Shown here piece after piece: positions 16,966 through 26,736 of a DNA stretch of 64,000 nucleotides. The position numbers were made by a program, and so were the translations under genes. Position 1 is the stretch's first letter, and each line of letters begins with the position of its first letter. The DNA comes from Legionella maioricensis (GTDB lineage Bacteria > Pseudomonadota > Gammaproteobacteria > Legionellales > Legionellaceae), in NCBI RefSeq assembly GCF_023618015.1, contig NZ_JAJKBJ010000006.1, forward strand, positions 1-64,000, in the 5' to 3' direction. The notes below the pieces were generated by a model that was not told where the DNA came from, ran no database searches, and was given only the letters and a program-made list of their open reading frames with translations.

Positions 16966-18492
16966 CTACAGTTCACTCTCGCCCGTTTTATTACCAGGTA
17001 ATGGCGGGCAAATAAATTCTGCGGTAATCTTATTTTCTGTATCTACCGCTTGTAAGATAACGGGAAACTTCCATAAAGTATGAAGATGTTTCAACACATC
17101 CGCAGTTGTATCCCCTAGTGGTACGCGATTTTGTTGCGTGTATCGTAGGGTGAGGGAGCGATCTCCTTGTAAATCCACTGAATAAACCTGAATATCCGGT
17201 TCCAAATAACCTAAATTATATTGCCTGGATAACGCTTCTCTTATTTGTTGGTATCCAAACTCGTCATGAATGGCATTAATATATAATTCTGGGCTCCGAT
17301 CATCGTCTATTATATGGAATAATTTTAAATCTCGTATTAATTTAGGAGATAAATATTGGGCAATGAAACTTTCATCCTTGTAATTGCGCATTGCAGTGTC
17401 CAGACTGGTCAACCAATCTGTATTTGCTAAATAGGGAAACCATTGCTTGTCTTCATCGGTAGGATTTTCGCAAATTCGCTTGATGTCTTGCATCATATGA
17501 TAGCCCAGGGTGTAGGGATTAATACCATTATAATAGGGGCTATTGTAGGGGACCTGCATGATCACGTTGGTATGATTTTGCAGAATTTCCAACATAAATT
17601 CATCAGTGACCAAACCTTCGTCGTATAAGGCATGTAAAATAGTATAATGCCAAAAACACGCCCAGCCCTCATTCATTACTTTGGTTTGACCTTGAGGGTA
17701 AAAATATTGGGCAATTTTTCTTACTATACGGACGATTTCTCGTTGCCAATGTTCTAACAGGGGCGCATTTTTTTCAATAAAATATAAAATATTTTCCTGA
17801 GGCTCTGCTGGAAAACGCTGCTTTTGTTTGTTTTCATCTTCCGGTTTGCTATGGGGTATGGTTCGCCATAATTCATTGATTTGGGATTGTAAATAAATTT
17901 CCCGGTTTTGTTGCCTTATTTTTTCTTCCTGGATGGACAGAGCGGCAGGGTGCTTGTATCGATCTACTCCATAATTCATTAGGGCATGACAGGCATCAAG
18001 CACGGTTTCCACTTCATCAATACCATAGCGTTGTTCGCAGTCACTGATGTATTTTTTAGCAAAAACCAAATAGTCAATAATTGCATCAGCGGAGGTCCAC
18101 ATTTTAAATAAGTAATTGTTTTTAAAAAAAGAATTATGGCCATAACAGGCATGAGCTATAACCAGGGCTTGCATGGCCATGGTATTTTCTTCCATTAAGT
18201 AGGAAATGCAGGGATTTGAATTAATTACTAATTCATAAGCCAAGCCCATTTGTCCTCTTTTATAGCTTTTTTCAACCCCAACAAAATGCTTACCAAAAGA
18301 CCAATGATGATAGCCTATAGGCATTCCGACGGATGCATAGGCATCCATCATTTGTTCTGCTGTAATGACCTCAATTTGATTGGGGTAGGTGTCGAGTTTA
18401 AAACTTTTGGCAATGCGGGATATTTCGCGGTCATAAGCCTGGATTAACTCGAAAGTCCATTCTGCGCCAGTTGATAAAGGCTTTTTTTTCAT
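16966..18492 (-). CDS. spoVR: SpoVR family protein (YcgB)
   Basis: Conserved cytosolic protein linked to stress and stationary-phase responses; the molecular function is unsettled. The 508-aa product has family landmarks near the N-terminus: WTFELIQAYDREI, GMPIGYHHWSFGK and ALVIAHACYGHNSFFKNN, then MNEGWACFWHY in the middle. Its ATG overlaps the stop of yeaH by the ATGA arrangement, so translation is coupled. It is the third gene of the prkA-yeaH-spoVR operon, whose products act with the kinase. Confidence 0.93.
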   Translation of the reverse strand: MKKKPLSTGAEWTFELIQAYDREISRIAKSFKLDTYPNQIEVITAEQMMDAYASVGMPIGYHHWSFGKHFVGVEKSYKRGQMGLAYELVINSNPCISYLMEENTMAMQALVIAHACYGHNSFFKNNYLFKMWTSADAIIDYLVFAKKYISDCEQRYGIDEVETVLDACHALMNYGVDRYKHPAALSIQEEKIRQQNREIYLQSQINELWRTIPHSKPEDENKQKQRFPAEPQENILYFIEKNAPLLEHWQREIVRIVRKIAQYFYPQGQTKVMNEGWACFWHYTILHALYDEGLVTDEFMLEILQNHTNVIMQVPYNSPYYNGINPYTLGYHMMQDIKRICENPTDEDKQWFPYLANTDWLTSLDTAMRNYKDESFIAQYLSPKLIRDLKLFHIIDDDRSPELYINAIHDEFGYQQIREALSRQYNLGYLEPDIQVYSVDLQGDRSLTLRYTQQNRVPLGDTTADVLKHLHTLWKFPVILQAVDTENKITAEFICPPLPGNKTGESEL

Positions 18493-19754
18493 ACGGTTTT
18501 CCTTTTAAACAATTCGCGAAATACCGGATAAATATCGGCTACTGTATCGATGTTTTCCATAGCAAAGTTGGGGTGATGTTCTTTTATTTGTTGATACACT
18601 TCCCATAAGCTTTGATGATGACGCGGCATGATTTCTATGTAGGCAAAATATTGCAGTAAGGGCATAATTTTTTCCTGGAGCAACTCCTGACAATAGGGGG
18701 AGTCTGCATTCCAATTATCGCCATCAGAGGCTTGAGCGACATAGATATTCCACGCCTGGGGCGGGTAGCGAGCTTCTATAACCGCATTCAATAACTCCAG
18801 GGCACTTGAAACTACGGTACCACCAGTTTCTCGAGAATAAAAAAACTCTTCCTCATTTACTTCTTTAGCCGAGGTATGATGACGAATAAAAACTAATTCA
18901 ATTTTTTCGTAATTTTTGGTGAGAAACATATAAAGTAAAATAAAAAAGCGTTTGGCAATGTCTTTTTTGGCTTCATCCATAGAGCCGGAGACATCCATCA
19001 CACAGAACATAACGGCCTGGGTTGAAGGTGCTGAAATGCGTACGCGATGATTATAACGCAGGTCTATCGTATCTATAAAAGGAACAGTCTGAATTTTCTT
19101 TTTTAAAAGTTCAATTTCTGTTTGCAATTTTAAAATAATGGCCTTGTCCGGATCCGGGGAACGCACGAGGCGCTCTAATTCATCCTCAATTTCTTTTAAT
19201 TGTTTTTTATAGGGTGAAGCCAATGCGACTCGACGTCCGGTGGCTTGTTTCATTGAACGTAATACATTAATGTTATTGGGAATACCACTGGTGGATACTC
19301 CTGCCCTGACGGTTTTATAAGTACTGAGGCGTGCTAATTCTTTTTTAACTAAATCGGGCAACTCCAAGTCTTCAAAATAGAGCTCTAAAAATTCTTCTCG
19401 CGATAGTTCAAAAACAAAATTATCTTCACCTTCACCACTATCGCTGGCACTATCTCCATCTCCTCCCGCACCGCCGCCACTAGGTCTTCTTACTCGGTCG
19501 CCAGTAATGAAGTTATCATTTCCTGGTAATATCCGTTCAACATGCCCTCCCTGGCCTCGATGAAATCGCGGTTCAGAAATATCCTTTGCTGGAATAGTGA
19601 TTTGTTCGCCTTGATCAATTTCGGTAATACTGCGTTTACCTACTGCATCAGAGACGGCACGTTTGATTTGATTTTTATAGCGGCGAAGAAAGCGTTGGCG
19701 ATTAACCGTACTTTTTTTACCTGCATTTTGTCGTCTATCTATTAATTGCGACAT
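18489..19754 (-). CDS. yeaH: YeaH/DUF444 family protein with VWA-like domain
   Basis: Partner of the PrkA kinase in many bacteria; its biochemical role is not settled. The ATG at 19754 (MSQLIDRRQNAGKK) follows GGAG by 9 bases and is preferred over an ATG eight codons upstream. The 421-aa protein has a basic N-terminus, a Gly/Asp-rich linker (SGGGAGGDGDSASDSG) and a C-terminal von Willebrand A-like fold with the metal-site motif DVSGSM. Its stop overlaps the spoVR start. Confidence 0.92.
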   Translation of the reverse strand: MSQLIDRRQNAGKKSTVNRQRFLRRYKNQIKRAVSDAVGKRSITEIDQGEQITIPAKDISEPRFHRGQGGHVERILPGNDNFITGDRVRRPSGGGAGGDGDSASDSGEGEDNFVFELSREEFLELYFEDLELPDLVKKELARLSTYKTVRAGVSTSGIPNNINVLRSMKQATGRRVALASPYKKQLKEIEDELERLVRSPDPDKAIILKLQTEIELLKKKIQTVPFIDTIDLRYNHRVRISAPSTQAVMFCVMDVSGSMDEAKKDIAKRFFILLYMFLTKNYEKIELVFIRHHTSAKEVNEEEFFYSRETGGTVVSSALELLNAVIEARYPPQAWNIYVAQASDGDNWNADSPYCQELLQEKIMPLLQYFAYIEIMPRHHQSLWEVYQQIKEHHPNFAMENIDTVADIYPVFRELFKRKTV

Positions 19755-19891
19755 AATTGTTCGCTCCACACCTTGCACAGGGTAAGGTTTATTTTGGTCA
19801 GGGTTGTGTGAGTCATCACGTTTGTTATCGTCTTTTAAGCAAGAGACGTCAACCCTGACTGTTTTCTCATAACACCTTAGGGGTTACAACA

Positions 19892-21823
19892 TTATTGCGA
19901 TTTACGTACTCGCAAGTACCATTCACAAAGTAACCGAACTTGTTTGCGTGTGTAGCCTTTTTCTACCATCCGCGAGATAAATTCCTCGTGTTTTTTCTTA
20001 TCATCTTCAGATGCTTTTGCATTGAAAGAAATAACCGGTAATAAATCTTCGGTATTGGTAAACATTTTTTTCTCAATGACAGATTTTAGTTTTTCATAGC
20101 TATTCCAAACTGGATTTTTGCCTCTGTTATTTGCTCTGGCACGTAAGACAAAATTAACTACTTCATTACGGAAATCTTTAGGATTAGAGATCCCTGCCGG
20201 TTTTTCTATTTTTTCCAGCTCCAGATTTAACAAGCCGCGGTCAAAAATTTCACCAGTATCCGGATCACGATAATCTTGATCCTGTATCCAGAAATCGGCA
20301 TAAGTAATGTAACGGTCAAAAATATTTTGTCCATATTCAGAATAGGATTCCAAATAAGCGGTTTGAATTTCCTTGCCAATAAACTCAACATATTTTGTTG
20401 ATAAGTACTCTTTGATAAAAGCCAGGTAATTTTCCTGTAATTCCTGAGGAAATTGTTCTTGTTCAATTTGTCGTTCCAGAACATACATCAGATGAACAGG
20501 GTTCGCTGCAATTTCACTGTGGTCAAAGTTGAATACTTTGGAGAGAATTTTAAAGGCAAAACGAGTTGATACGCCGCTCATTCCTTCATCAACACCCGCA
20601 AAGTCCCGATATTCTTGATAAGATTTGGCTTTAGGGTCGGTATCTTTTAAGCTTTCACCATTGTAAACGCGCATTTTAGAATAAATACTTGAATTTTGCG
20701 GTTCTTTTAAACGCGTTAATACTGAAAATTGCGCCAGCATATCGAGGGTTCCTGGGGCACACTGAGCTTTAGCTAAAGAGCTATTGTCGATCAATTTTTG
20801 ATAAATTTTTAACTCTTCAGAAACGCGCAGACAGTAGGGAACTTTTACTATGTTTATCCTATCGATAAAGGCTTCATTATTCTTATTGTTGCGGAATGTT
20901 TGCCATTCTGATTCATTGGAGTGAGCTAAGATGATTCCCTCAAATGGGATGGCCGATAATCCTTCCGTCGCATTATAATTGCCTTCCTGAGTGGCGGTTA
21001 ATAATGGATGAAGTACCTTAATCGGTGCTTTAAACATTTCAACAAATTCTAAAAGGCCGCGGTTGGCTCGACACAGACCACCTGAAAAGCTATAGGCATC
21101 TGGATCGTCTTGCGAATACTCCTCCAGTTTACGAATATCCACCTTACCTACCAGAGAAGAAATATCCTGATTGTTCTCATCGCCAGGCTCCGTCTTTGCA
21201 ATAGCAACTTGTTTTAAGCGAGAGGGTTTGATCTTGATTACCCTAAATTTGCTGATATCACCGTTGAATTCTTGTAATCGTTTTACTGCCCATGGCGACA
21301 TTAAATAACGTAAGTAGCGCGTGGGGATGCCAAAACGCTCAAGGAGCAGCTCACCATCTTCTGCGGGATTAAACAAAGACAATGGCGATTCAAATACCGG
21401 AGACCCCTTGATGGCATAGAAAGGAACTTTTTCCATTAGGTCTTTTAATTTCTCTGCCACTGAAGATTTACCACCGCCCACGGGACCTAAGAGGTAAAGT
21501 ACTTGTTTTGTTTCTTCTAATCCCTGAGCGGCATGTTTTAAAAATCCGACGATTTGTTCAATGGGCTCTTCCATGCCATAAAAGTCTTTGAATACAGGGT
21601 AGTGCTGAATGACTTTATTGGAAAAGATACGAGACAAAACCGGGTCGTGGCGCGTATCAATCATTTCAGGTTCGCCTATGGCCATTAACAGGCGTTCTGC
21701 TGGATTAGCATAAGCTGAAGGGTCCGTTTTACATAACTCCAGATACTCATCCAAACTCAAATCTTCTTCTTTGTTATCCACAAAGCGTTTGGTATAACTG
21801 GTTAAAAAATCTTGTGTATTCAT
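19892..21823 (-). CDS. prkA: PrkA serine protein kinase (YeaG)
   Basis: AAA+ type serine kinase/protease-like protein; in enterobacteria YeaG acts in starvation responses. The 643-aa length is typical. The Walker A motif is LGPVGGGKSSVAEKL near residue 110, and the C-terminal PrkA domain contains the conserved GISNPKDFRNEVVNF stretch. AGGGG lies about 8 bases before the ATG. It is the first gene of a three-gene operon with yeaH (137 bases apart) and spoVR. A direct repeat in the leader (21897-21919) may be an operator. Confidence 0.94.
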   Translation of the reverse strand: MNTQDFLTSYTKRFVDNKEEDLSLDEYLELCKTDPSAYANPAERLLMAIGEPEMIDTRHDPVLSRIFSNKVIQHYPVFKDFYGMEEPIEQIVGFLKHAAQGLEETKQVLYLLGPVGGGKSSVAEKLKDLMEKVPFYAIKGSPVFESPLSLFNPAEDGELLLERFGIPTRYLRYLMSPWAVKRLQEFNGDISKFRVIKIKPSRLKQVAIAKTEPGDENNQDISSLVGKVDIRKLEEYSQDDPDAYSFSGGLCRANRGLLEFVEMFKAPIKVLHPLLTATQEGNYNATEGLSAIPFEGIILAHSNESEWQTFRNNKNNEAFIDRINIVKVPYCLRVSEELKIYQKLIDNSSLAKAQCAPGTLDMLAQFSVLTRLKEPQNSSIYSKMRVYNGESLKDTDPKAKSYQEYRDFAGVDEGMSGVSTRFAFKILSKVFNFDHSEIAANPVHLMYVLERQIEQEQFPQELQENYLAFIKEYLSTKYVEFIGKEIQTAYLESYSEYGQNIFDRYITYADFWIQDQDYRDPDTGEIFDRGLLNLELEKIEKPAGISNPKDFRNEVVNFVLRARANNRGKNPVWNSYEKLKSVIEKKMFTNTEDLLPVISFNAKASEDDKKKHEEFISRMVEKGYTRKQVRLLCEWYLRVRKSQ

Positions 21824-21896
21824 GTGCCATCCCCTTTTACTTATCCCTGAGTAAGGATATAACGTGATTCTTTTTTTGTATTTGTTATTCTTAGTA

Positions 21897-21919
21897 TAGT
21901 AGCTAAACTAGTAGCTAAA
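21897..21919. repeat. Tandem 11-bp direct repeat upstream of prkA and pepN
   Basis: TAGTAGCTAAA occurs at 21897-21907 and again at 21909-21919, one base apart, in the 168-bp space between the divergent prkA and pepN genes. The 12-bp period, about one helical turn, would suit a dimeric regulator, but no protein is identified. Confidence 0.45.
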
Positions 21920-21991
21920 TAGTATCTTCACAAATTAATTTTTATAATTAACTCAATCAATTTAATTGTTTTTTTAAGGAATGCATCGATT

Positions 21992-24583
21992 ATGCCAGAC
22001 ACCACCATTTACTTGAAAAATTACCAACCTCCTTCGTTTAGCGTGGATACCGTCGATTTAAGTTTTGATTTGTATGATGACCATGCTTTGGTGAGCAGTA
22101 AAATTAAATTAATTCGTCAGCATGAAGGGGCTTTGCATTTATATGGCGATGAGTTAGAGCTGGTCAGCGTGCATATGAATGGTTTGAAATTAGAGCCTTC
22201 CGCATACAAACTGGAAGAGGATGATCTCATTATAGAACACTGCCCTGATGCAATGACACTGGATATAGTCACCCGCATTCGCCCACAAGATAATACTGAA
22301 TTATCAGGCCTTTACCGTTCCAATCATTTATTTTGTACTCAATGTGAAGCAGAAGGGTTTAGACGAATTACTTATTTTCTCGATAGGCCCGATGTATTAG
22401 GAACCTATACCACGCGTATTTCTGCTGAAAAAAAACACTACCCGGTTCTTTTATCTAATGGAAATTTAATCGACTCAGGCGCAACTCCTGACGGTCGTCA
22501 CTGGGTTGTGTGGCAGGACCCTTTTAAAAAACCTTCGTATTTGTTTGCTTTAGTCGCTGGTGATTTGGCTTGTGTGAGTGATGAGTTTACTACCTGCTCC
22601 GGACGGACTGTTGCTTTGCGAATTTATGTTGAACCTGGAAATGAAGACAAATGTGCTTATGCCATGGAGTCATTGAAAAAGGCCATGCGTTGGGATGAAG
22701 AGGTTTATGGCCGAGAATATGATTTGGATATTTTTATGATAGTGGCGGTCAGTGATTTTAATATGGGGGCTATGGAAAACAAAGGACTAAATATTTTTAA
22801 TTCCAAATACATTCTTGCTCGTCCCGATACAGCGACCGATGCTGATTTTGTAGGGGTTGAGAGCGTGGTAGCCCATGAGTATTTCCATAATTGGACAGGC
22901 AACAGAGTAACCTGTCGCGATTGGTTTCAATTAAGTTTGAAAGAGGGATTGACCGTATTTCGTGATCAGGAGTTTTCTCGAGACATGAACTCACGGGATG
23001 TCTTTCGCATTGTCGATGTTGACGGATTGCGCAGCTCGCAATTTCCAGAGGACTCTGGAGCAATGGCTCATCCAGTAAGACCTGAGTCTTATCAGGAAAT
23101 TAATAATTTTTATACTGCGACCATTTATAGCAAAGGAGCAGAAGTTATTCGCATGCAACATACGTTGCTGGGTAAAGAAGGATTCAGGCGAGGTATGGAC
23201 TTATATTTTGAACGCCATGATGGTCAAGCGGTAACTATAGATGATTTCGTAGCGGCTATGGAGGATGCCAATGGCGTGGATCTCACCCAGTTTAAACTGT
23301 GGTATAGTCAAGCCGGAACTCCCGCGGTTCAAGTTAAAAGCGCCTATTCACAAGGACGATTGACACTGACTTTGCAACAAAGTTGTCCTATGACTCCTGA
23401 TGGTCAGGATAAAAAACCATTCCATATTCCTATTCGCATTGCGTTGTTTAACTCTAAAGGCCAAATGCTGCCCATTGATAAAGACATTTTGGAGCTTAAA
23501 GAAAGTGAGCAAGACTTCGTTTTTGCAGGGCTAAGCGAAAAGCCAGTTGTTTCTGTATTACGAGAGTTTTCCGCCCCAGTTCGCATCAAAGATGAGCTCA
23601 GTCAGGAGGAGTTATTATTTTTATTACGCTATGAAACGGACGGCTATGCTAAATGGGATGCCGCGCAGCGCCTGGTGCTGAACTGTTTAACCGATTGTTT
23701 AAAATCATCTGCTGACGATTGGCAGATTCCAGAAGCACTGATTGCCGCTTTCAAACACGTGTTGCTTGATGACTCTTTAGATACTGATTTACGTGCTGAA
23801 TTGCTTTCTCCCCCCGGTTTTGAAGAGGTAGCGGCAACTATTGATTTAGTGGATGTGGCGCGCGTTGAAGCAGTGCGGGATTATTTTCGTGAGCAGTTGG
23901 GGTTGAATTTGTTTTCAGAATTGGCTCAAGTGTATAAAAAACTATGGCAAGAAGAGAGTCATATTAAGAACTATCAAGATTATGAACATCGAGAGTTGCG
24001 CAACGTATGTCTGTGCTTGATGATGAAAGCCAATGAGGCTGCAACTTTGGATACCTGCAAGCAACAATTTGCCGCTGGACGAACAATGACAGATCAGCTC
24101 GCCAGTTTTGGCTTATTGGTTAATTGTTCCGATAGTGCCAGTCGGACCCAGGCAATTGATGATTTTTATAAGCAATGGTCTAAAGAAGAGTTAGTAGTTG
24201 ATAAGTGGTTTGCCATCCAGGCTGCCTCGGAATTGCCAGGAACGTTAACCCAGGTGAAACAACTATTACAGCACCCGGCATTTAATATCAAAAATCCCAA
24301 TAAGGTTCGTGCCATTGTAGGGGCTTTTTGTCTGGCTAATCCCCGTAACTTTCATGCCATTGATGGAAGCGGTTATGTATTCTTGGGTGAGATGTTGGCT
24401 AAGGTTGATAAATTGAATTCACAAATTGCCGCACGCCTGGCAACCCCGTTTACTCGTTGGCAAAGTTATGACAAGCCTCGGCAAGCTTTAATGAAACAAC
24501 AGCTGGAGCAGCTTGCCAAACTGAAATTATCTCGGGATTTAAGAGAAGTAGTCTCGAAAAGTTTAGCTGGTCAGATGGAATAA
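21992..24583 (+). CDS. pepN: Aminopeptidase N (M1 family)
   Basis: Cytosolic zinc aminopeptidase that degrades peptides from proteolysis. The 863-aa protein carries the substrate-binding motif GAMEN and the zinc motif HEYFH followed 18 residues after the second His by Glu (LKEGLTVF). The HEYFHNWTGNRVTCRDWF context is characteristic of the gammaproteobacterial PepN group. AAGGA stands 13 bases before the ATG, a somewhat long spacing. It is divergent from prkA. Confidence 0.95.
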   Translation: MPDTTIYLKNYQPPSFSVDTVDLSFDLYDDHALVSSKIKLIRQHEGALHLYGDELELVSVHMNGLKLEPSAYKLEEDDLIIEHCPDAMTLDIVTRIRPQDNTELSGLYRSNHLFCTQCEAEGFRRITYFLDRPDVLGTYTTRISAEKKHYPVLLSNGNLIDSGATPDGRHWVVWQDPFKKPSYLFALVAGDLACVSDEFTTCSGRTVALRIYVEPGNEDKCAYAMESLKKAMRWDEEVYGREYDLDIFMIVAVSDFNMGAMENKGLNIFNSKYILARPDTATDADFVGVESVVAHEYFHNWTGNRVTCRDWFQLSLKEGLTVFRDQEFSRDMNSRDVFRIVDVDGLRSSQFPEDSGAMAHPVRPESYQEINNFYTATIYSKGAEVIRMQHTLLGKEGFRRGMDLYFERHDGQAVTIDDFVAAMEDANGVDLTQFKLWYSQAGTPAVQVKSAYSQGRLTLTLQQSCPMTPDGQDKKPFHIPIRIALFNSKGQMLPIDKDILELKESEQDFVFAGLSEKPVVSVLREFSAPVRIKDELSQEELLFLLRYETDGYAKWDAAQRLVLNCLTDCLKSSADDWQIPEALIAAFKHVLLDDSLDTDLRAELLSPPGFEEVAATIDLVDVARVEAVRDYFREQLGLNLFSELAQVYKKLWQEESHIKNYQDYEHRELRNVCLCLMMKANEAATLDTCKQQFAAGRTMTDQLASFGLLVNCSDSASRTQAIDDFYKQWSKEELVVDKWFAIQAASELPGTLTQVKQLLQHPAFNIKNPNKVRAIVGAFCLANPRNFHAIDGSGYVFLGEMLAKVDKLNSQIAARLATPFTRWQSYDKPRQALMKQQLEQLAKLKLSRDLREVVSKSLAGQME

Positions 24584-24961
24584 AGTTTGCGTTCGACAGT
24601 TGAATCAGAAGAGTGGCACTTACTTAAGATAATTTCTGAAATATATTAAAGACGTAGCCTGGGTGCGGCGGCAGCGTACCCCGGGGGTTCCTGCCACAGC
24701 TCGCGGGTTACCCGGCTCTGCACCCAGGCTAGGTCATCCTAAATTCCCTTAAGTTACGTGCCATTGAATCCAAATAGCATGCAGCGGATTTAATTGTCGA
24801 CAGATGTTCCTTAAATAGATTTTAATACACAAAAGTTCCATTCTATTTTTTATCGATGAGCTTGATAAATTGCTGAGCAATGTGTTGTCATTGGTAAAAT
24901 TGTTGGCAGTATTAATAGTCTCTTAATAATAAGAACATATAATGCGCGGCATGTAAAATAA
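24584..24961. other. Intergenic region with a REP-like palindrome
   Basis: Holds the palindrome at 24655-24731 and, near the downstream gene, a perfect TATAAT at 24938-24943 that would start transcription about 10 bases before the ATG. No gene was seen. Confidence 0.55.
24655..24731. repeat. REP-like palindrome, TAGCCTGGG type
   Basis: TAGCCTGGGTGC (24655-24666) and GCACCCAGGCTA (24720-24731) are exact inverted 12-base arms around a GC-rich core. The same TAGCCTGGG end begins the inner palindrome at 33085. Confidence 0.65.
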
Positions 24962-25939
24962 ATGGCATGTCGAATAATGAGACTAAATGAATCCCCACAT
25001 ACTTTATTGGCCTTATTTGAAAAGGCATTAGGCCAAAAAAAAATCCTTAGATACATGCACTCTAAGGAGGTTAATTTTTCCCATGTGCTATTAGAACAAG
25101 ATAGGTCTCTGGCTTATTACAGCAGAAAAATTGCTGCCATATTTATTAAATGCCCTAACCGATATAATTATGACACATTAGTCAGCTGGCAAATATTAGA
25201 AACTTATCGTGTGCTTAATACAGCACTTGCGTCGACTTTGGTCAAGAAATCAGTAAAACAGGATTTGCTGGTTTTGAAAAAAGATATGGAAAAATTACCT
25301 TTTTTGAAAACATTATTAACTGCCATCGATACCGGAGTGGTACAGACATCTGCGGTTTGTTCTGGGCATGGCGTTTGGTATCTAAAGGATGGATACGTAG
25401 ATTTAGAAGCAGTGGATTCCACAGTAATGTTGGTCTCTGGGGAAGGTGGGGGGCTGAGTGATAATTTAGCTGTAGATATCGAAAACGACTTATTTGATCC
25501 CAATAATGTTGCGGTGATAAAAAAAGAAAACTCCGAAGAAGAGCCTAGTATTAATCCTTACCCAACATTTTTTAATCGACAAACACCGCAAAAGCTTCCT
25601 AACTTGTGTCTTGTCGATGATGACCATTCATTACCAAAACCTAGAGTCATAGAACCGCTGACTGGTAGAGTATTATATGATCTGCAGTCTGATCCCAAGA
25701 ATAAGAACTATTTTTCTTTGGCCACCGTTTTGCAACAGGTCAAAGGGCGGGTGGTTTTCTGGGCTGGCTGCACTGGTGTGCGCGATGTAGAAGAGAGGAG
25801 ATTGGGAGCATATCTTGATTATAATTGGGCGAGAAAAGATGAAGTGGTCGTTAATAAAAGAAAAACAGAGGCGGAGGGGTCTTCGGGTAAAAGTTTAAAA
25901 GTAATGGAAGAGCAGGGACAGTTCACTTCTTCTTTATAA
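24962..25939 (+). CDS. Unknown protein, possible Stv-like or cysteine-hydrolase fold
   Basis: 325 aa, no signal peptide or membrane segment. The first 110 residues are helical and basic. The middle shows SGHGVWYLKDGYVDL, then SGEGGGLSD, and about 100 residues later VVFWAGCTGVRDVEE. This layout, a His-Gly pair and a Trp-x-x-Cys block, is reminiscent of Stv-type putative adhesin domains and loosely of caspase/CHAT His-Cys pairs. The tail is charged (KRKTEAEGSS). The identification is tentative; a host-directed role would fit the neighbourhood but is not shown. The start lacks a clear ribosome site. Confidence 0.45.
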   Translation: MACRIMRLNESPHTLLALFEKALGQKKILRYMHSKEVNFSHVLLEQDRSLAYYSRKIAAIFIKCPNRYNYDTLVSWQILETYRVLNTALASTLVKKSVKQDLLVLKKDMEKLPFLKTLLTAIDTGVVQTSAVCSGHGVWYLKDGYVDLEAVDSTVMLVSGEGGGLSDNLAVDIENDLFDPNNVAVIKKENSEEEPSINPYPTFFNRQTPQKLPNLCLVDDDHSLPKPRVIEPLTGRVLYDLQSDPKNKNYFSLATVLQQVKGRVVFWAGCTGVRDVEERRLGAYLDYNWARKDEVVVNKRKTEAEGSSGKSLKVMEEQGQFTSSL

Positions 25940-25951
25940 GCATTCAGCTAT

Positions 25952-25965
25952 TAGACTTCTTTCGA
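25952..25965. repeat. Solo end of the 883-1026 mini-element
   Basis: TAGACTTCTTTCGA here is identical to the first 14 bases of the element at 883-1026. No matching opposite end was seen nearby, so it is a remnant or a shared terminal motif. Confidence 0.5.
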
Positions 25966-25968
25966 GGA

Positions 25969-26736
25969 CTAGGGAGCTCCATTTAATGCAAAGGCGCCTA
26001 GCTCTTTTACAATTTGTCCCTGTTTATCGGCAATACCAATCCCTATAGCGTAGGCCACTGCTTGCACTTCAAGTTGATGCGTTTTGCTATATTGCTCGAT
26101 TAACTGTTCCAGTTTTTTATATAAAGGGATTCGCTGCTCTGCAGTTAGAGACTCCGGATCAAAAAGAGAAAAATGGGGTTGGAAAAAATTCATTACGCTA
26201 GTACTACCCCATTGGGTAAAAAGCTTGCGTCTTTCTGTATCTTCAGCGGCCCAATCTGGAATTGATGCCGTGGTATCGCGTAATGCAGCCAGCGAAGTTA
26301 ATGTTTGATTGCTTAATTCTTGTAATTGCCTGGTACGCTTTACTGATAACATGACATAACCACTAGGGCTGGCCATAAATTGACAAGTGGATATGGGTAT
26401 TCGTTTTTGTTTTTTGGCTAACCATTGGGTCTGCTTGATAATCTTCGCCAGCTGTTTTTCTTCATATGTGGATAGATACAGAGTGATGTGGAGCGGATAC
26501 TGATCGATAAAAGGAGTAATGTGATACGCATGGAAGAGCCCTCGTTGCTGCAAAAATTGATTAAAATCCTTGATAAGGGGGGCAACTTGATTGCCAGGCT
26601 TTAATTTGAGATAAACGTTAATCGATAAATTGGCTGCCTGTATTGTATTGCTAATAAGGCACCCCACTAAACCAAAAAAATAGAGGAACATACAATGTCG
26701 AAGCGATTTGCAGTGATTGGTAATCCAATTACCCAT
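25969..26736 (-). CDS. Exported 2H phosphoesterase-like protein
   Basis: The 255-aa protein begins with a signal peptide whose hydrophobic core is [12 protein letters not shown], with likely cleavage near TIQAA (residues 31-35). Two HxT/S motifs characteristic of 2H (LigT/2'-5' ligase-like) phosphoesterases follow: His83-x-Thr85 in PLHITLYL and His188-x-Ser190 in QPHFSLF. AGGAG lies 7 bases before the ATG at 26736, supporting this start although it overlaps the divergent aroE start by 42 bases. Such enzymes usually act in the cytosol on cyclic nucleotides or RNA ends; the periplasmic substrate is unknown. Confidence 0.65.
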   Translation of the reverse strand: MGNWITNHCKSLRHCMFLYFFGLVGCLISNTIQAANLSINVYLKLKPGNQVAPLIKDFNQFLQQRGLFHAYHITPFIDQYPLHITLYLSTYEEKQLAKIIKQTQWLAKKQKRIPISTCQFMASPSGYVMLSVKRTRQLQELSNQTLTSLAALRDTTASIPDWAAEDTERRKLFTQWGSTSVMNFFQPHFSLFDPESLTAEQRIPLYKKLEQLIEQYSKTHQLEVQAVAYAIGIGIADKQGQIVKELGAFALNGAP

